Shown piece after piece: positions 35,240-43,190 of a stretch of DNA of 64,000 nt. A program made the position numbers and the translations under genes. This stretch comes from JBBQYD01 sp942493075 (GTDB taxonomy: Bacteria; Verrucomicrobiota; Verrucomicrobiia; Limisphaerales; UBA8199): contig OW818681.1 in assembly GCA_942493075.1 (NCBI GenBank), forward strand, positions 868,001 to 932,000, read 5' to 3'. The notes below the pieces were generated by a model that worked only from the letters and a program-made list of their open reading frames with translations, was not told the origin of the DNA and did no database searches. Position 1 is the stretch's first letter. Every line of letters starts with the position of its first letter.

Positions 35240-35650
35240 CTAAGTGGCGGTGGGCTGCGACGAAGCAGCGGCTGATTGGGACGGTGGAGGCGGCAGGATC
35301 GTCTTGGCTGGAGCTTGGATGGGAGCGTTGTTCGCACGCTCGGCCGCAAGCAAAGCCGCAGGGTCGATCTTGAGCACTTCTGCCTTCATCTCCTTGCCCG
35401 GTTTGAACTTCACAACCGAGCGAGTAGGAATCGGCACATCGGTCTCCGGCGCATTTGGGTTGCGTCCGATCCGGGCTTTGCGCGTTTTGACTTCAAAGAC
35501 GCCAAAGTTGCGGAGTTCGACCTTGTCTCCTTTAGACAGTGCTTCAGCAATGTAATCGAGGGTCTTTTGGACCACATCGAGCACCTGTTGCTGGATCAAT
35601 CCCGTTTCGTCACTGATCCGAATCACCAAATCCCGTTTTGTCAGTGTCAT
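35240..35650 (-). CDS. HU/IHF-family DNA-binding protein with Ala/Pro tail
   Basis: A protein of 136 residues. Residues 1-92 are a normal HU/IHF fold: TKRDLVIRISDETGLIQQQV, GDKVELRNFGVFEVKTRKAR and the DNA-binding arm GRNPNAPETDVPIPTRSVVK. HU proteins are about 90 residues; here about 44 extra residues rich in Ala, Pro, Gln and Ser follow (PPPPSQSAAASS). It bends DNA and helps organise the nucleoid. The tail's role is unknown. Confidence 0.93.
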   Translation of the reverse strand: MTLTKRDLVIRISDETGLIQQQVLDVVQKTLDYIAEALSKGDKVELRNFGVFEVKTRKARIGRNPNAPETDVPIPTRSVVKFKPGKEMKAEVLKIDPAALLAAERANNAPIQAPAKTILPPPPSQSAAASSQPTAT

Positions 35651-35741
35651 AGTATGGGGCCAGGGTTAACGATTGATAGTCATGTTATAAATCCCTTCCT
35701 GGCAATGGTCAAGGAGAGAATTGCCGCGATACCGCAGCTTC

Positions 35742-36899
35742 TCAACGCCGTTCTGACGCCGTGCCTTGATCGGGGTGAACCGTGCTTTGGAGGGTATGAC
35801 TTGAGCCAATCGCATTTTGTAACCTGCTTATACTATGCATCTTAAGTTTGGCTTGTAAACCCTTAACTAGTGCCCGGCAGAGCCCGGGGCCCTCATACAC
35901 CAAACCCGTGTAGATTTGCAAAAGACTCGCTCCCGCAGCGATTTTCTCCCATGCATCGGCGGCAGTGAAGATTCCTCCCACCCCAATAATAGGTACTTGG
36001 CCGCGTGTCTGACGATAAAGGTGAGCAATTATTTCTGTGCTCTTGGAGCGCAAAGGCCTCCCACTCAACCCACCCGTCTCCGCGTATTTAGCCTGAACCG
36101 CTGGATCAGTGCTCGATGGACGCGTAATGGTGGTGTTGGTTGCCACAATTCCTGCCACCCGACAGGGGCCCAACAGTTCGACAATGTCGTCGAGCGCCTC
36201 GAACGTGAGGTCTGGTGCCACCTTCACCAGGATAGGGCGCTGCTCGCTTGCCGGCAGACCGGATTGGACCTGGTTCAGAGCTGAAAAGATATCGCGAAGG
36301 GCCGATTTGTCCTGGAGTTGCCGGAGGTTAGGTGTGTTGGGCGAACTCACGTTCACCACGAAAAAGTCGAGCCAGGGGCGAAGTACGCGAAAGGAATTGG
36401 CGTAATCCTCGGCTGCTTTTTCCAGCGGGGTGATCTTGGATTTCCCCAGATTCATTCCCACGGGGTGGGCTGGCCAGCGGTTTTGTTCCCGCCACTTCTG
36501 CAAAGACTGAGCTACCGCTTCCGCACCGGGGTTGTTGAATCCCATGCGGTTGATGATCGCTTGCTCCGGAACAATGCGGAAGACACGCGGGCTGGGGTTG
36601 CCTGGCTGTGGATGCCACGTGACAGCACCGAGTTCGGTAAAGCCAAACCCCATAGCCGCCCATGCGGGCAATGCTTCTGCCTGCTTATCCATTCCTGCTG
36701 CCAAACCTATTGGGTTTGGGAACCGCAAGCCCAGGCACTCCACGGGCAACTCCGGCGCTCCGTAGCAAGCGGAAAGCGCGGCTGAAATAAGGGGAGTCCG
36801 TGAAGCGATTTTTAGCGCACCCAGGGTGCGGTTGTGAATGGCTTCGGGATTTTGCCGGAACAAGAATGGCCGGACGATGTTTCGGTAGAAGATGCTCAC
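35742..36899 (-). CDS. pyrD: Dihydroorotate dehydrogenase (quinone), class 2
   Basis: A protein of 385 residues. PNPIGLAAGMDKQAEALPAW, FGFTELGAVTWHPQPGNPSP, FFVVNVSSPNTPNLRQLQ and GQVPIIGVGGIFTAADAWEK are class 2 PyrD motifs; the catalytic Ser lies in the NVSSPNT loop. It oxidises dihydroorotate to orotate with the quinone pool as acceptor. The start overlaps the shc stop by 4 bp (ATGA), an unusual pairing of pyrimidine and hopanoid genes. The last about 30 residues look extra compared with the family. Confidence 0.95.
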   Translation of the reverse strand: MSIFYRNIVRPFLFRQNPEAIHNRTLGALKIASRTPLISAALSACYGAPELPVECLGLRFPNPIGLAAGMDKQAEALPAWAAMGFGFTELGAVTWHPQPGNPSPRVFRIVPEQAIINRMGFNNPGAEAVAQSLQKWREQNRWPAHPVGMNLGKSKITPLEKAAEDYANSFRVLRPWLDFFVVNVSSPNTPNLRQLQDKSALRDIFSALNQVQSGLPASEQRPILVKVAPDLTFEALDDIVELLGPCRVAGIVATNTTITRPSSTDPAVQAKYAETGGLSGRPLRSKSTEIIAHLYRQTRGQVPIIGVGGIFTAADAWEKIAAGASLLQIYTGLVYEGPGLCRALVKGLQAKLKMHSISRLQNAIGSSHTLQSTVHPDQGTASERR

Positions 36900-39031
36900 A
36901 GAACGGAAGCTGGAATGGACGACTGCAATTCAGGTTTACCGTTGCCGCCTGCCAGTTTGCGGGCACGCAGGTCTCGAAAGTTGGCCAGCGCCAGCAGTGG
37001 CCAGGTGTTTCGATACATATCGTATTTTAGATAAAAGACTTTAGGGAACCCAGTGCCGGTGATCTCGTGCTCCGTCCAGCTCCCATCCGCATTTTGAGTT
37101 TTCGCCAGGTATTCAATGCCGCGAATCAAATGCGGATTATCCGGCTCATCGAAGGCGCAGAGGCCCATGATGGCCCATGCTGTTTGTGAAGCAGTGCTTG
37201 GCCCCTGGCCCTTGAAAACCGGGTCGTCATAGGTATTGCAACGTTCCCCCCAGCCGCCATCTTCGTGCTGCACGCTTTCAAGCCATTCCCGGGCTTTGAG
37301 AATCCAAGGTTGCTCCATGTTCAGGTTCAAAGCGCGCAAACCGCGGAGCACCTGCCACGTGCCGTAAATGTAGTTCACACCCCAACGCCCGTACCAGGAG
37401 CCATCCTCCTCCTGCTCCTCGCGGAGATACCGCAGCGCTTTCTGAACCTGCGGGTGATCGATACTGAAACCCTCGTAGCCGAGCAGTTCTAAAATCCGGG
37501 CCGTGATGTCCGCGCATTCCGGATCAAGCATCGCGTTATGATCGGCGAATGGGACCTTTTCCAATACGCCCTTGGTGCAGTCTTTATCGAAGGCTGCCCA
37601 GCCACCGTCCTTACATTGAAAAGCGAGAAGCCAGTTAATACCGCGTTGCAGACACTCGTCCCGCTTGCGCACATCGCTCGTGGGAATCTTGCGCAAGGCG
37701 AGCAGGACCATCGCTGTGTCATCCACATCGGGATTCCACTTGTTTTCGAACTCAAAGACCCATCCGCTGGGCTCCACCTTGGCGGGATTCTTATACTGCC
37801 AGTCGCCCCGGAAGCGGATCTCCTTCGTGATAAGCCATTCACACGCCTTCTGCAGGGCGGGATGATCCGCAGCCACACCGGATTCGCGCAGGCACATCGC
37901 CGTGATGGCTGTATCCCAGACAGGCGAAAGACAGGGCTCGATGCGGACGGTGTCCTCAGTCTCGTGCTCCAGTTTCTTCAGCTCGCGTTCGGCGCGCAGG
38001 ACCTGGGCATGCTTGTCAGAGTAGCCCAGCGCTTTGAGTGCGATGAGCGAGTTGAGCATGGCGGGGAAAATGGCGGCCAAGCCATCCGAGCCCTCAAAAC
38101 GCTCCAGCATCCACTGTTCGGCACGTTCCAGGGCGCGCCGACGGAACGGGTGCACGCCATTCTGCGCGAACCACTCAGCAAATTTGTGAACGCGATCGAG
38201 CCACAGGAAAAAATTACGCCACGAAAGCTTTTCCGGATCTGGAGGCAACGCCAGATCGCGTTCGTGTATCCCCTCTGGAAACAGCTCATCGATGTTGATG
38301 TTATTCTTGAGAGGGCGGGTTGGCTTGTAATGATTGATGATGGCCAGGGGAACCAGCATGGAGCGGCTCCACGAGCTCATCTCATTGAAGTTAACGTAGA
38401 ACCATTTGCCAATGAGGATGACCTCACAAGGAATCGTAGGCACGTAATCCCACGGGAACAACCCCAGCAAAGCCAGATACAGTTTTGAGAAGGTGTTCAT
38501 CCGGGGCACGCCGCCCAGGTTCAAGGCAACTTCGCGGGCCCGCAGCATGCGCGGATCAGTCACTGGCACTCCCGCCAGCTTGAGTGCTAGATAGGCTTTG
38601 ATGGTGGCGTTGACCTCAGGCGGCCCCCCGTAATAGATATTCCAGCCGCCATCTGGCAACTGCATCGAGAAGATGTGGTTTACTGCCTTGCGCTGCCATT
38701 CGAGGTCCACCTTCCCGTTCCAATGGTGATAGGCGATTGTGTCTGCCACCAGGGTGGAGTCCACAATCAACTCGCCTACCCAATACCCAGGATCATGCTG
38801 CTGCCCGAGTAAATAGGTTTGAGAGCGGGAAATAGCCTCCAGCAGCCGGCGTTCGAGGTTTCCCTCAGCGGCCGCTATGCGTCCTCCTCCCAAAGCGGGG
38901 TTTTTGCCCTGTCCCGACACTTCCACGGGGGATACTCTGCGGATTGGCACTCTGGGTGTAAAGGCTGGATTTGGCGGGGATTCCGTCACTTCTACGGGCG
39001 TTCCGGCCAGTCCGAGTGAGGGGCAACTCAC
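36896..39031 (-). CDS. shc: Squalene-hopene cyclase
   Basis: A terpene cyclase of 711 residues (GTG start; the first about 55 residues are poorly conserved, so the start is approximate). The catalytic acid motif is NPDVDDTAMVLLAL (DxDDTA). QW repeats are seen in LPDGGWNIYYGG, CKDGGWAAFDKDC, EEDGSWYGRWGVNYIYGTW, HEDGGWGERCNTY and NADGSWTEHEITGTGFP. It turns squalene into hopene, the base of hopanoids that rigidify membranes. No other hopanoid genes are adjacent. It overlaps pyrD. Confidence 0.95.
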   Translation of the reverse strand: MSCPSLGLAGTPVEVTESPPNPAFTPRVPIRRVSPVEVSGQGKNPALGGGRIAAAEGNLERRLLEAISRSQTYLLGQQHDPGYWVGELIVDSTLVADTIAYHHWNGKVDLEWQRKAVNHIFSMQLPDGGWNIYYGGPPEVNATIKAYLALKLAGVPVTDPRMLRAREVALNLGGVPRMNTFSKLYLALLGLFPWDYVPTIPCEVILIGKWFYVNFNEMSSWSRSMLVPLAIINHYKPTRPLKNNINIDELFPEGIHERDLALPPDPEKLSWRNFFLWLDRVHKFAEWFAQNGVHPFRRRALERAEQWMLERFEGSDGLAAIFPAMLNSLIALKALGYSDKHAQVLRAERELKKLEHETEDTVRIEPCLSPVWDTAITAMCLRESGVAADHPALQKACEWLITKEIRFRGDWQYKNPAKVEPSGWVFEFENKWNPDVDDTAMVLLALRKIPTSDVRKRDECLQRGINWLLAFQCKDGGWAAFDKDCTKGVLEKVPFADHNAMLDPECADITARILELLGYEGFSIDHPQVQKALRYLREEQEEDGSWYGRWGVNYIYGTWQVLRGLRALNLNMEQPWILKAREWLESVQHEDGGWGERCNTYDDPVFKGQGPSTASQTAWAIMGLCAFDEPDNPHLIRGIEYLAKTQNADGSWTEHEITGTGFPKVFYLKYDMYRNTWPLLALANFRDLRARKLAGGNGKPELQSSIPASVL

Positions 39032-39064
39032 TTACCTGAAAGCACGCAGGCTTGCTCCCGTTGT

Positions 39065-40318
39065 TCAACCGTAAACGACGAACTGTCCCAGATTCAAACC
39101 GGATAACTGATCCTTAAAATACTGGATCTGGGGTTCGTTTAGGGTCTGACCTTCAGGGAGCAGCAGGGCGCCTTTCGCATTGTAAACCCCCTTGGCCAGT
39201 ACCATACCCGGGCGCAGTTCAGAAAGCTGAACCTGGCGGATTCGGTTGCTCGATTCCAACTCTGGCAAGACCTGAAGGAACAATCGGACGGCGTCCGGAT
39301 CGAACGCGGACCCGCTCTGGGTTGCGATCGAGGTGTCCCTGGCGTTGCCACTGCCGGGGGCTGCCGCATAGGCCGCAGCTATTGCCAGGAGCCGTGCCAG
39401 CCAAGGTGTCGCTGGACCGGGAAGCCTATCTGGGTAACCCGTGCCGTCGAACCGTTCCTGGTGTGAACGGATGAGACGTCCCAATTCAGGGTCCCCCAAC
39501 GTGGAGTTGATCCATTCCTCGCCCCAGGCTGGATGACGTTGCATCAGCAGCGTTTCTTCGAGATCCAGCAGGGCGGGGTCTGCGAGCCATTTTTCCAACA
39601 AATAGCGAGGGGCATCCAGCAAACCGATATCATGGAGCCGGGCGGCGATTTCCAGGCGGCGCTGTTCAACCGGAGTTAGCTGCGCCTTGCGTCCCAGGGC
39701 GCGACCGAGTTCGAGCGCTTTGTTCGCGCGCGTGCTCAACCGGGAGTCAACTCCTGCCATCAATTTAAGCACCAGATGGAGTGTGCCGTTGGCCTCCGTT
39801 TCCAGCGCGCGCTGTTTCTGTTCCAATTCGCGAATGAGATTCTGCTGAGCGAGATGCTCTTTCTGCAATTGCACGTTCTGCGTTTGCACCTCCTGCCGCA
39901 ACTGCGTGTTTCCGCAGATCAATTCATACCGTTGGACGGCGTTGCGGATGGTCACCAGCAATTCTTCGCGCAACCAGGGCTTAACAATGAACCTGTAGAT
40001 CTCTCCCTTGTTGATGGCATCAATGACGGTGCTCAGGCTCAGCACCGCTGTGATCAGAATGCGGGTTGCATCAGGTTGGACTTCCTTGGCCTGAGCCAGG
40101 AACTCCAGACCTGTCAGCATGGGCATTTGCTGATCGGTCAGGATCACCGAAAAACGTGTTTTCCGAATCTCCTCCAGTGCTTGCAGCGCATCGGGAGTAG
40201 CGACCACGTGATAGCCCTCCAGGCGCAGCGTCTCCCGTAGCGCCGTGAGCACGATGATCTCATCATCCACGACCAGGATGTTTTTTAATTCGTCAGGCAA
40301 TTGTGAGGCGCTGTTCAT
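39065..40318 (-). CDS. Response regulator with HD-GYP-like output domain
   Basis: A protein of 417 residues. The N-terminal receiver carries NILVVDDEIIVLTALRETL, the phospho-acceptor Asp in ILTDQQMPMLTG and Lys in FIVKPW. A coiled coil (about 140-175) leads to an HD domain with ARLHDIGLLD and RSHQERFDGTGYPDRLPG, close to the HD-GYP motifs HDIGK and HHExxDGxGYP. HD-GYP proteins hydrolyse cyclic-di-GMP. The HDIGL (for HDIGK) change and RSHQE (for HHE) make activity uncertain. The ATG directly abuts the stop of the kinase upstream (TAAATG), so the pair is probably one operon. Confidence 0.87.
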   Translation of the reverse strand: MNSASQLPDELKNILVVDDEIIVLTALRETLRLEGYHVVATPDALQALEEIRKTRFSVILTDQQMPMLTGLEFLAQAKEVQPDATRILITAVLSLSTVIDAINKGEIYRFIVKPWLREELLVTIRNAVQRYELICGNTQLRQEVQTQNVQLQKEHLAQQNLIRELEQKQRALETEANGTLHLVLKLMAGVDSRLSTRANKALELGRALGRKAQLTPVEQRRLEIAARLHDIGLLDAPRYLLEKWLADPALLDLEETLLMQRHPAWGEEWINSTLGDPELGRLIRSHQERFDGTGYPDRLPGPATPWLARLLAIAAAYAAAPGSGNARDTSIATQSGSAFDPDAVRLFLQVLPELESSNRIRQVQLSELRPGMVLAKGVYNAKGALLLPEGQTLNEPQIQYFKDQLSGLNLGQFVVYG

Positions 40319-42430
40319 TTAGGCAAATAGGGAATCAAACCGCTGGATCATCTCTGCCTCCCCCATGTCGCAGCGGACCACGAGCTGGGCTTTCTCAAGA
40401 ACTGAGGGATCCATTTCATCCTCATGGCCGCTGACGAGTTGGATGGCAATTTTGCCCTGGAAGACTGCCGGGAGCTCTTGCAGCCATTGTTTCCAGACCG
40501 GTTCGTCAGGCCTGATTAAAAGGAGAAGACCGTGAAAACCGGCTTCCTCGGATACCAGCAATTCCTTGCCGCGTTCCGGGCCGTTGGTGACTACTACGTA
40601 GTAGTCATGCACGCGGAGCGATTCCGCCATACTCTCGGTGAGGAGCCCTGACTCCCCCAAGAGCAGCACGCGGCGCCGCGTTCGATGTGAAAGCTGCTGC
40701 CGCTCGTTCTCCGTGAAGTCGGCCTCAGGCAGCCACAGATGCATGCGCGTGCCCACATTTACCTCGGATTCAACTGAGATGGCACCGCCATGCTTTTCAA
40801 TGAACAACCTGGTATTGTACAACCCCAGGCCCGAGCCTTTATTGACCGGCTTGGTCGTGAAGAAAGCGTCGAAGAGGAATGGAAGATTGCGCGCCGGGAT
40901 GCCGCAGCCGCTGTCTTGCACGGAAAGGCAGGCGCAGGGCAGGCGGGGGAATGCTCCCTGGTTATTGGTAAGTGTCTGCGCTTCCGTCAGCCGTTGGGTC
41001 CGCAACGTAAGCACGCCGCGCTGAGGCATCGCGTCAGCCGCGTTCAGTGCCAGGTTGATGACCACCTGTCGAAACTCAACCCCATCCATATAAACAGGCA
41101 AAGGCTCCGGAGACAGCTCCAGATTCACCTTGATCCGGCGGGGAAGCACTTTCGCCATTAACTCCACGATGTCCGACACCAGCTCGTTAAGGTTATGATA
41201 GTTTCGCTCACCAGTCTTGCAGCGATGCAAGTTGACCATTCGCTGGATCAACTGGGTAGCCTGCATTGAATGCTGCTTAATCATCCCCAGCCCGTCATAG
41301 AACGGATGTTCGTGACCGGCTTGAGCCAGAAACAGCTCCGAGAGCGAGAGGATGCCGGACATGATGTTGCCGAAGTCATGCGCCAGGCCAACCGTGAGGG
41401 TTGCCAGGGTATCCTTCCAGGCGGCGCTGGAGAGGCGCTTTTCGGCGATGGTCTGCCGGGTAATGTCCAGCCATACGCCTTCGTAAGACAAGATCAGCCC
41501 GGAACGGCTCGTGATGGCTTTGCGATGTTCGAGCAGGTAAGTGATTTGGCCGGTCTGCAAATGGCGGACTCGGAAGGTCGTGCTCACTCCTTCAGGCCGC
41601 TGAGCCGCCAGCTTGCATTGATGACGGAGCTCTTCAACGTCGGCTTCGTGAACCACCTGCCAGAATTTTTGGGGCTGACGCCTCCAATCTTCAGGAGGCA
41701 CACCAGTGAGCGCGGTAATCCCGGGGCTGGCGTATTGAAACGAATAATCCGCGCGCTGGGTGAAAATCACGCCGGGCCAGCGTTGAAGCAAATTGTCGAA
41801 CCGGGATTCAGCCCGGAGAAGCCGCAGGAAAAGCTGGCGATGGTTGTGTTCACCTGGTTGATAGCCCTCCTCGATCAAAACGGCTGAACTGGGTAGCACC
41901 GAGCTGAGGCGTACAAACCATCCGGCAGGATTGCTCGCGGTTTCCAGTCGCAGGTGCTCCGTGACACCATTGCGCACCTGTTTGATCTCCTTCTGTGTCA
42001 CCGGTTCACCGCTGGCAACTATCTGATTCCAAAGCTGGCCGCATTCCGGCAGGCGTGTTGCGAAAAGCGTGCCAAAATCTTTGTTGCGAACCTCATCCTG
42101 CGCTACGCCAAACCAGTCTGCCATCTCGGTCGAGAAGGATATAACCCGTTGTTGCGTATCAAGTAATGCAAGACCGGATTCCAGTAAATGGGGTCGGGCG
42201 ATCGGTCGAGGAGTCCACGGCTCATCGACTGAACCTGTCGGCGCACGATTTGGCTGAGGGTCCATGTTGGTCGCCGCGGAAGAATCATCCACGGGCTCCG
42301 CTCGGGTATCGGACGGATTGAGAGGTGCTTTAGCCATTTTTCGTCGCCGGAGCGGTCTAAAACGAAAAACCGCTCGTTTGGAGGTTTGTTTTAAGTTACT
42401 ACAAGGCTTATTACAAGCTTGAAGGCGCAT
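40319..42430 (-). CDS. PAS-containing histidine kinase with degenerate receiver
   Basis: A protein of 703 residues; the start could be the ATG at 42430 or at about 42337 (MAKAPLNPSD). Two PAS-like sensors precede the kinase core; the second has RADYSFQYASPGITALTGVP and a PAC-like FRVRHLQTGQITYLLEHRK. The His-kinase core has LAHDFGNIMSGILSLSEL (phospho-His) and the ATPase boxes VVINLALNAADAMPQRG, DSGCGIPARN and KGSGLGLYNTRLFIEKHGG. The last about 120 residues resemble a receiver (RRVLLLGESGLLTESMAESL) but lack the acceptor Asp. No membrane helix is seen, so it is cytoplasmic. Confidence 0.88.
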   Translation of the reverse strand: MRLQACNKPCSNLKQTSKRAVFRFRPLRRRKMAKAPLNPSDTRAEPVDDSSAATNMDPQPNRAPTGSVDEPWTPRPIARPHLLESGLALLDTQQRVISFSTEMADWFGVAQDEVRNKDFGTLFATRLPECGQLWNQIVASGEPVTQKEIKQVRNGVTEHLRLETASNPAGWFVRLSSVLPSSAVLIEEGYQPGEHNHRQLFLRLLRAESRFDNLLQRWPGVIFTQRADYSFQYASPGITALTGVPPEDWRRQPQKFWQVVHEADVEELRHQCKLAAQRPEGVSTTFRVRHLQTGQITYLLEHRKAITSRSGLILSYEGVWLDITRQTIAEKRLSSAAWKDTLATLTVGLAHDFGNIMSGILSLSELFLAQAGHEHPFYDGLGMIKQHSMQATQLIQRMVNLHRCKTGERNYHNLNELVSDIVELMAKVLPRRIKVNLELSPEPLPVYMDGVEFRQVVINLALNAADAMPQRGVLTLRTQRLTEAQTLTNNQGAFPRLPCACLSVQDSGCGIPARNLPFLFDAFFTTKPVNKGSGLGLYNTRLFIEKHGGAISVESEVNVGTRMHLWLPEADFTENERQQLSHRTRRRVLLLGESGLLTESMAESLRVHDYYVVVTNGPERGKELLVSEEAGFHGLLLLIRPDEPVWKQWLQELPAVFQGKIAIQLVSGHEDEMDPSVLEKAQLVVRCDMGEAEMIQRFDSLFA

Positions 42431-42454
42431 GTGATGTGGTTATGGTAAGCGGGA

Positions 42455-43141
42455 ATGGATAAGGAATTGACTAATAGTCCCGCACCCAAGGGCACTGCTT
42501 CAGGCGGACAAGAGGGTGAATCCGTGCCAGTGCCACGAAAGGTGTTGCACGATGTCAACAACCTCCTGACCAGTATTCATTCGGGCATTGACCTGGCCCT
42601 GGCCGGAGATTTGCCGGAGGACCTGCGCATGTTCCTGCGCGAAGCTCAGACCAGCGCGCGTCGCGGAGCGCAATTGCTCAATGCCTGTCGACAACGGCAT
42701 TCAGAAGGCGCCGTGCGGCGGGAGTTGGTGACGCGGGCTGTCGAAGCGGAAAGCCTTGAAGGCGCCGAACACATCCTGATCGCAGATGATGAGCACGGCT
42801 TCCGCATGCTCATGCGAGCCGTTCTTGCTTATCGTGGCTACCGGATTACGGAGGCAGCGGATGGAGGCGAGGCCGTGGCTAAGATAAACACAGTCAACCC
42901 GCCGGTTGATCTCGTTATCCTCGATATCAGCATGCCGGTGAAAAGCGGGTGGGAAGTATTGCCTCTCGTGCGAGAAAAATTTCCTAATCTCCCGGCTCTC
43001 ATGCTGAGTGGAGATGTGAATTTCTGCAGCCAGCCCCCCGAAGACAGCAAAGACTTGACCGCCTACCTGGCGAAGCCGTTCGACAACATCGACCTCCTGC
43101 GTGTGGTTCGCAGGCTGCTGAACCTTTCAAAGCGCCCCTAG
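42455..43141 (+). CDS. Receiver protein with N-terminal DHp-like helix pair
   Basis: A protein of 228 residues, divergent from the PAS kinase. Residues about 20-85 resemble a histidine-kinase dimerisation/phosphotransfer helix pair (VPRKVLHDVNNLLTSIHSGI, with His next to DVNN), but no ATPase domain follows. Residues about 105-228 are a receiver with EHILIADDEHGFRMLMRAVL, Asp in DLVILDISMPVKSG and the conserved Lys in AYLAKPF. This layout suggests a phosphorelay part that docks with a separate kinase, probably its neighbour. That role is inference. Confidence 0.85.
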   Translation: MDKELTNSPAPKGTASGGQEGESVPVPRKVLHDVNNLLTSIHSGIDLALAGDLPEDLRMFLREAQTSARRGAQLLNACRQRHSEGAVRRELVTRAVEAESLEGAEHILIADDEHGFRMLMRAVLAYRGYRITEAADGGEAVAKINTVNPPVDLVILDISMPVKSGWEVLPLVREKFPNLPALMLSGDVNFCSQPPEDSKDLTAYLAKPFDNIDLLRVVRRLLNLSKRP

Positions 43142-43190
43142 ATTTCTTGATCAAGGCGCGAGGATCGTACACAAGAATCGGTCTTTGTCC

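Noticed and set aside
37538..38488. Long 316-residue open frame antisense to squalene-hopene cyclase
   Set aside because: It is the mirror of a high-confidence shc gene with strong QW and DxDDTA motifs; the antisense translation has no recognisable domain.
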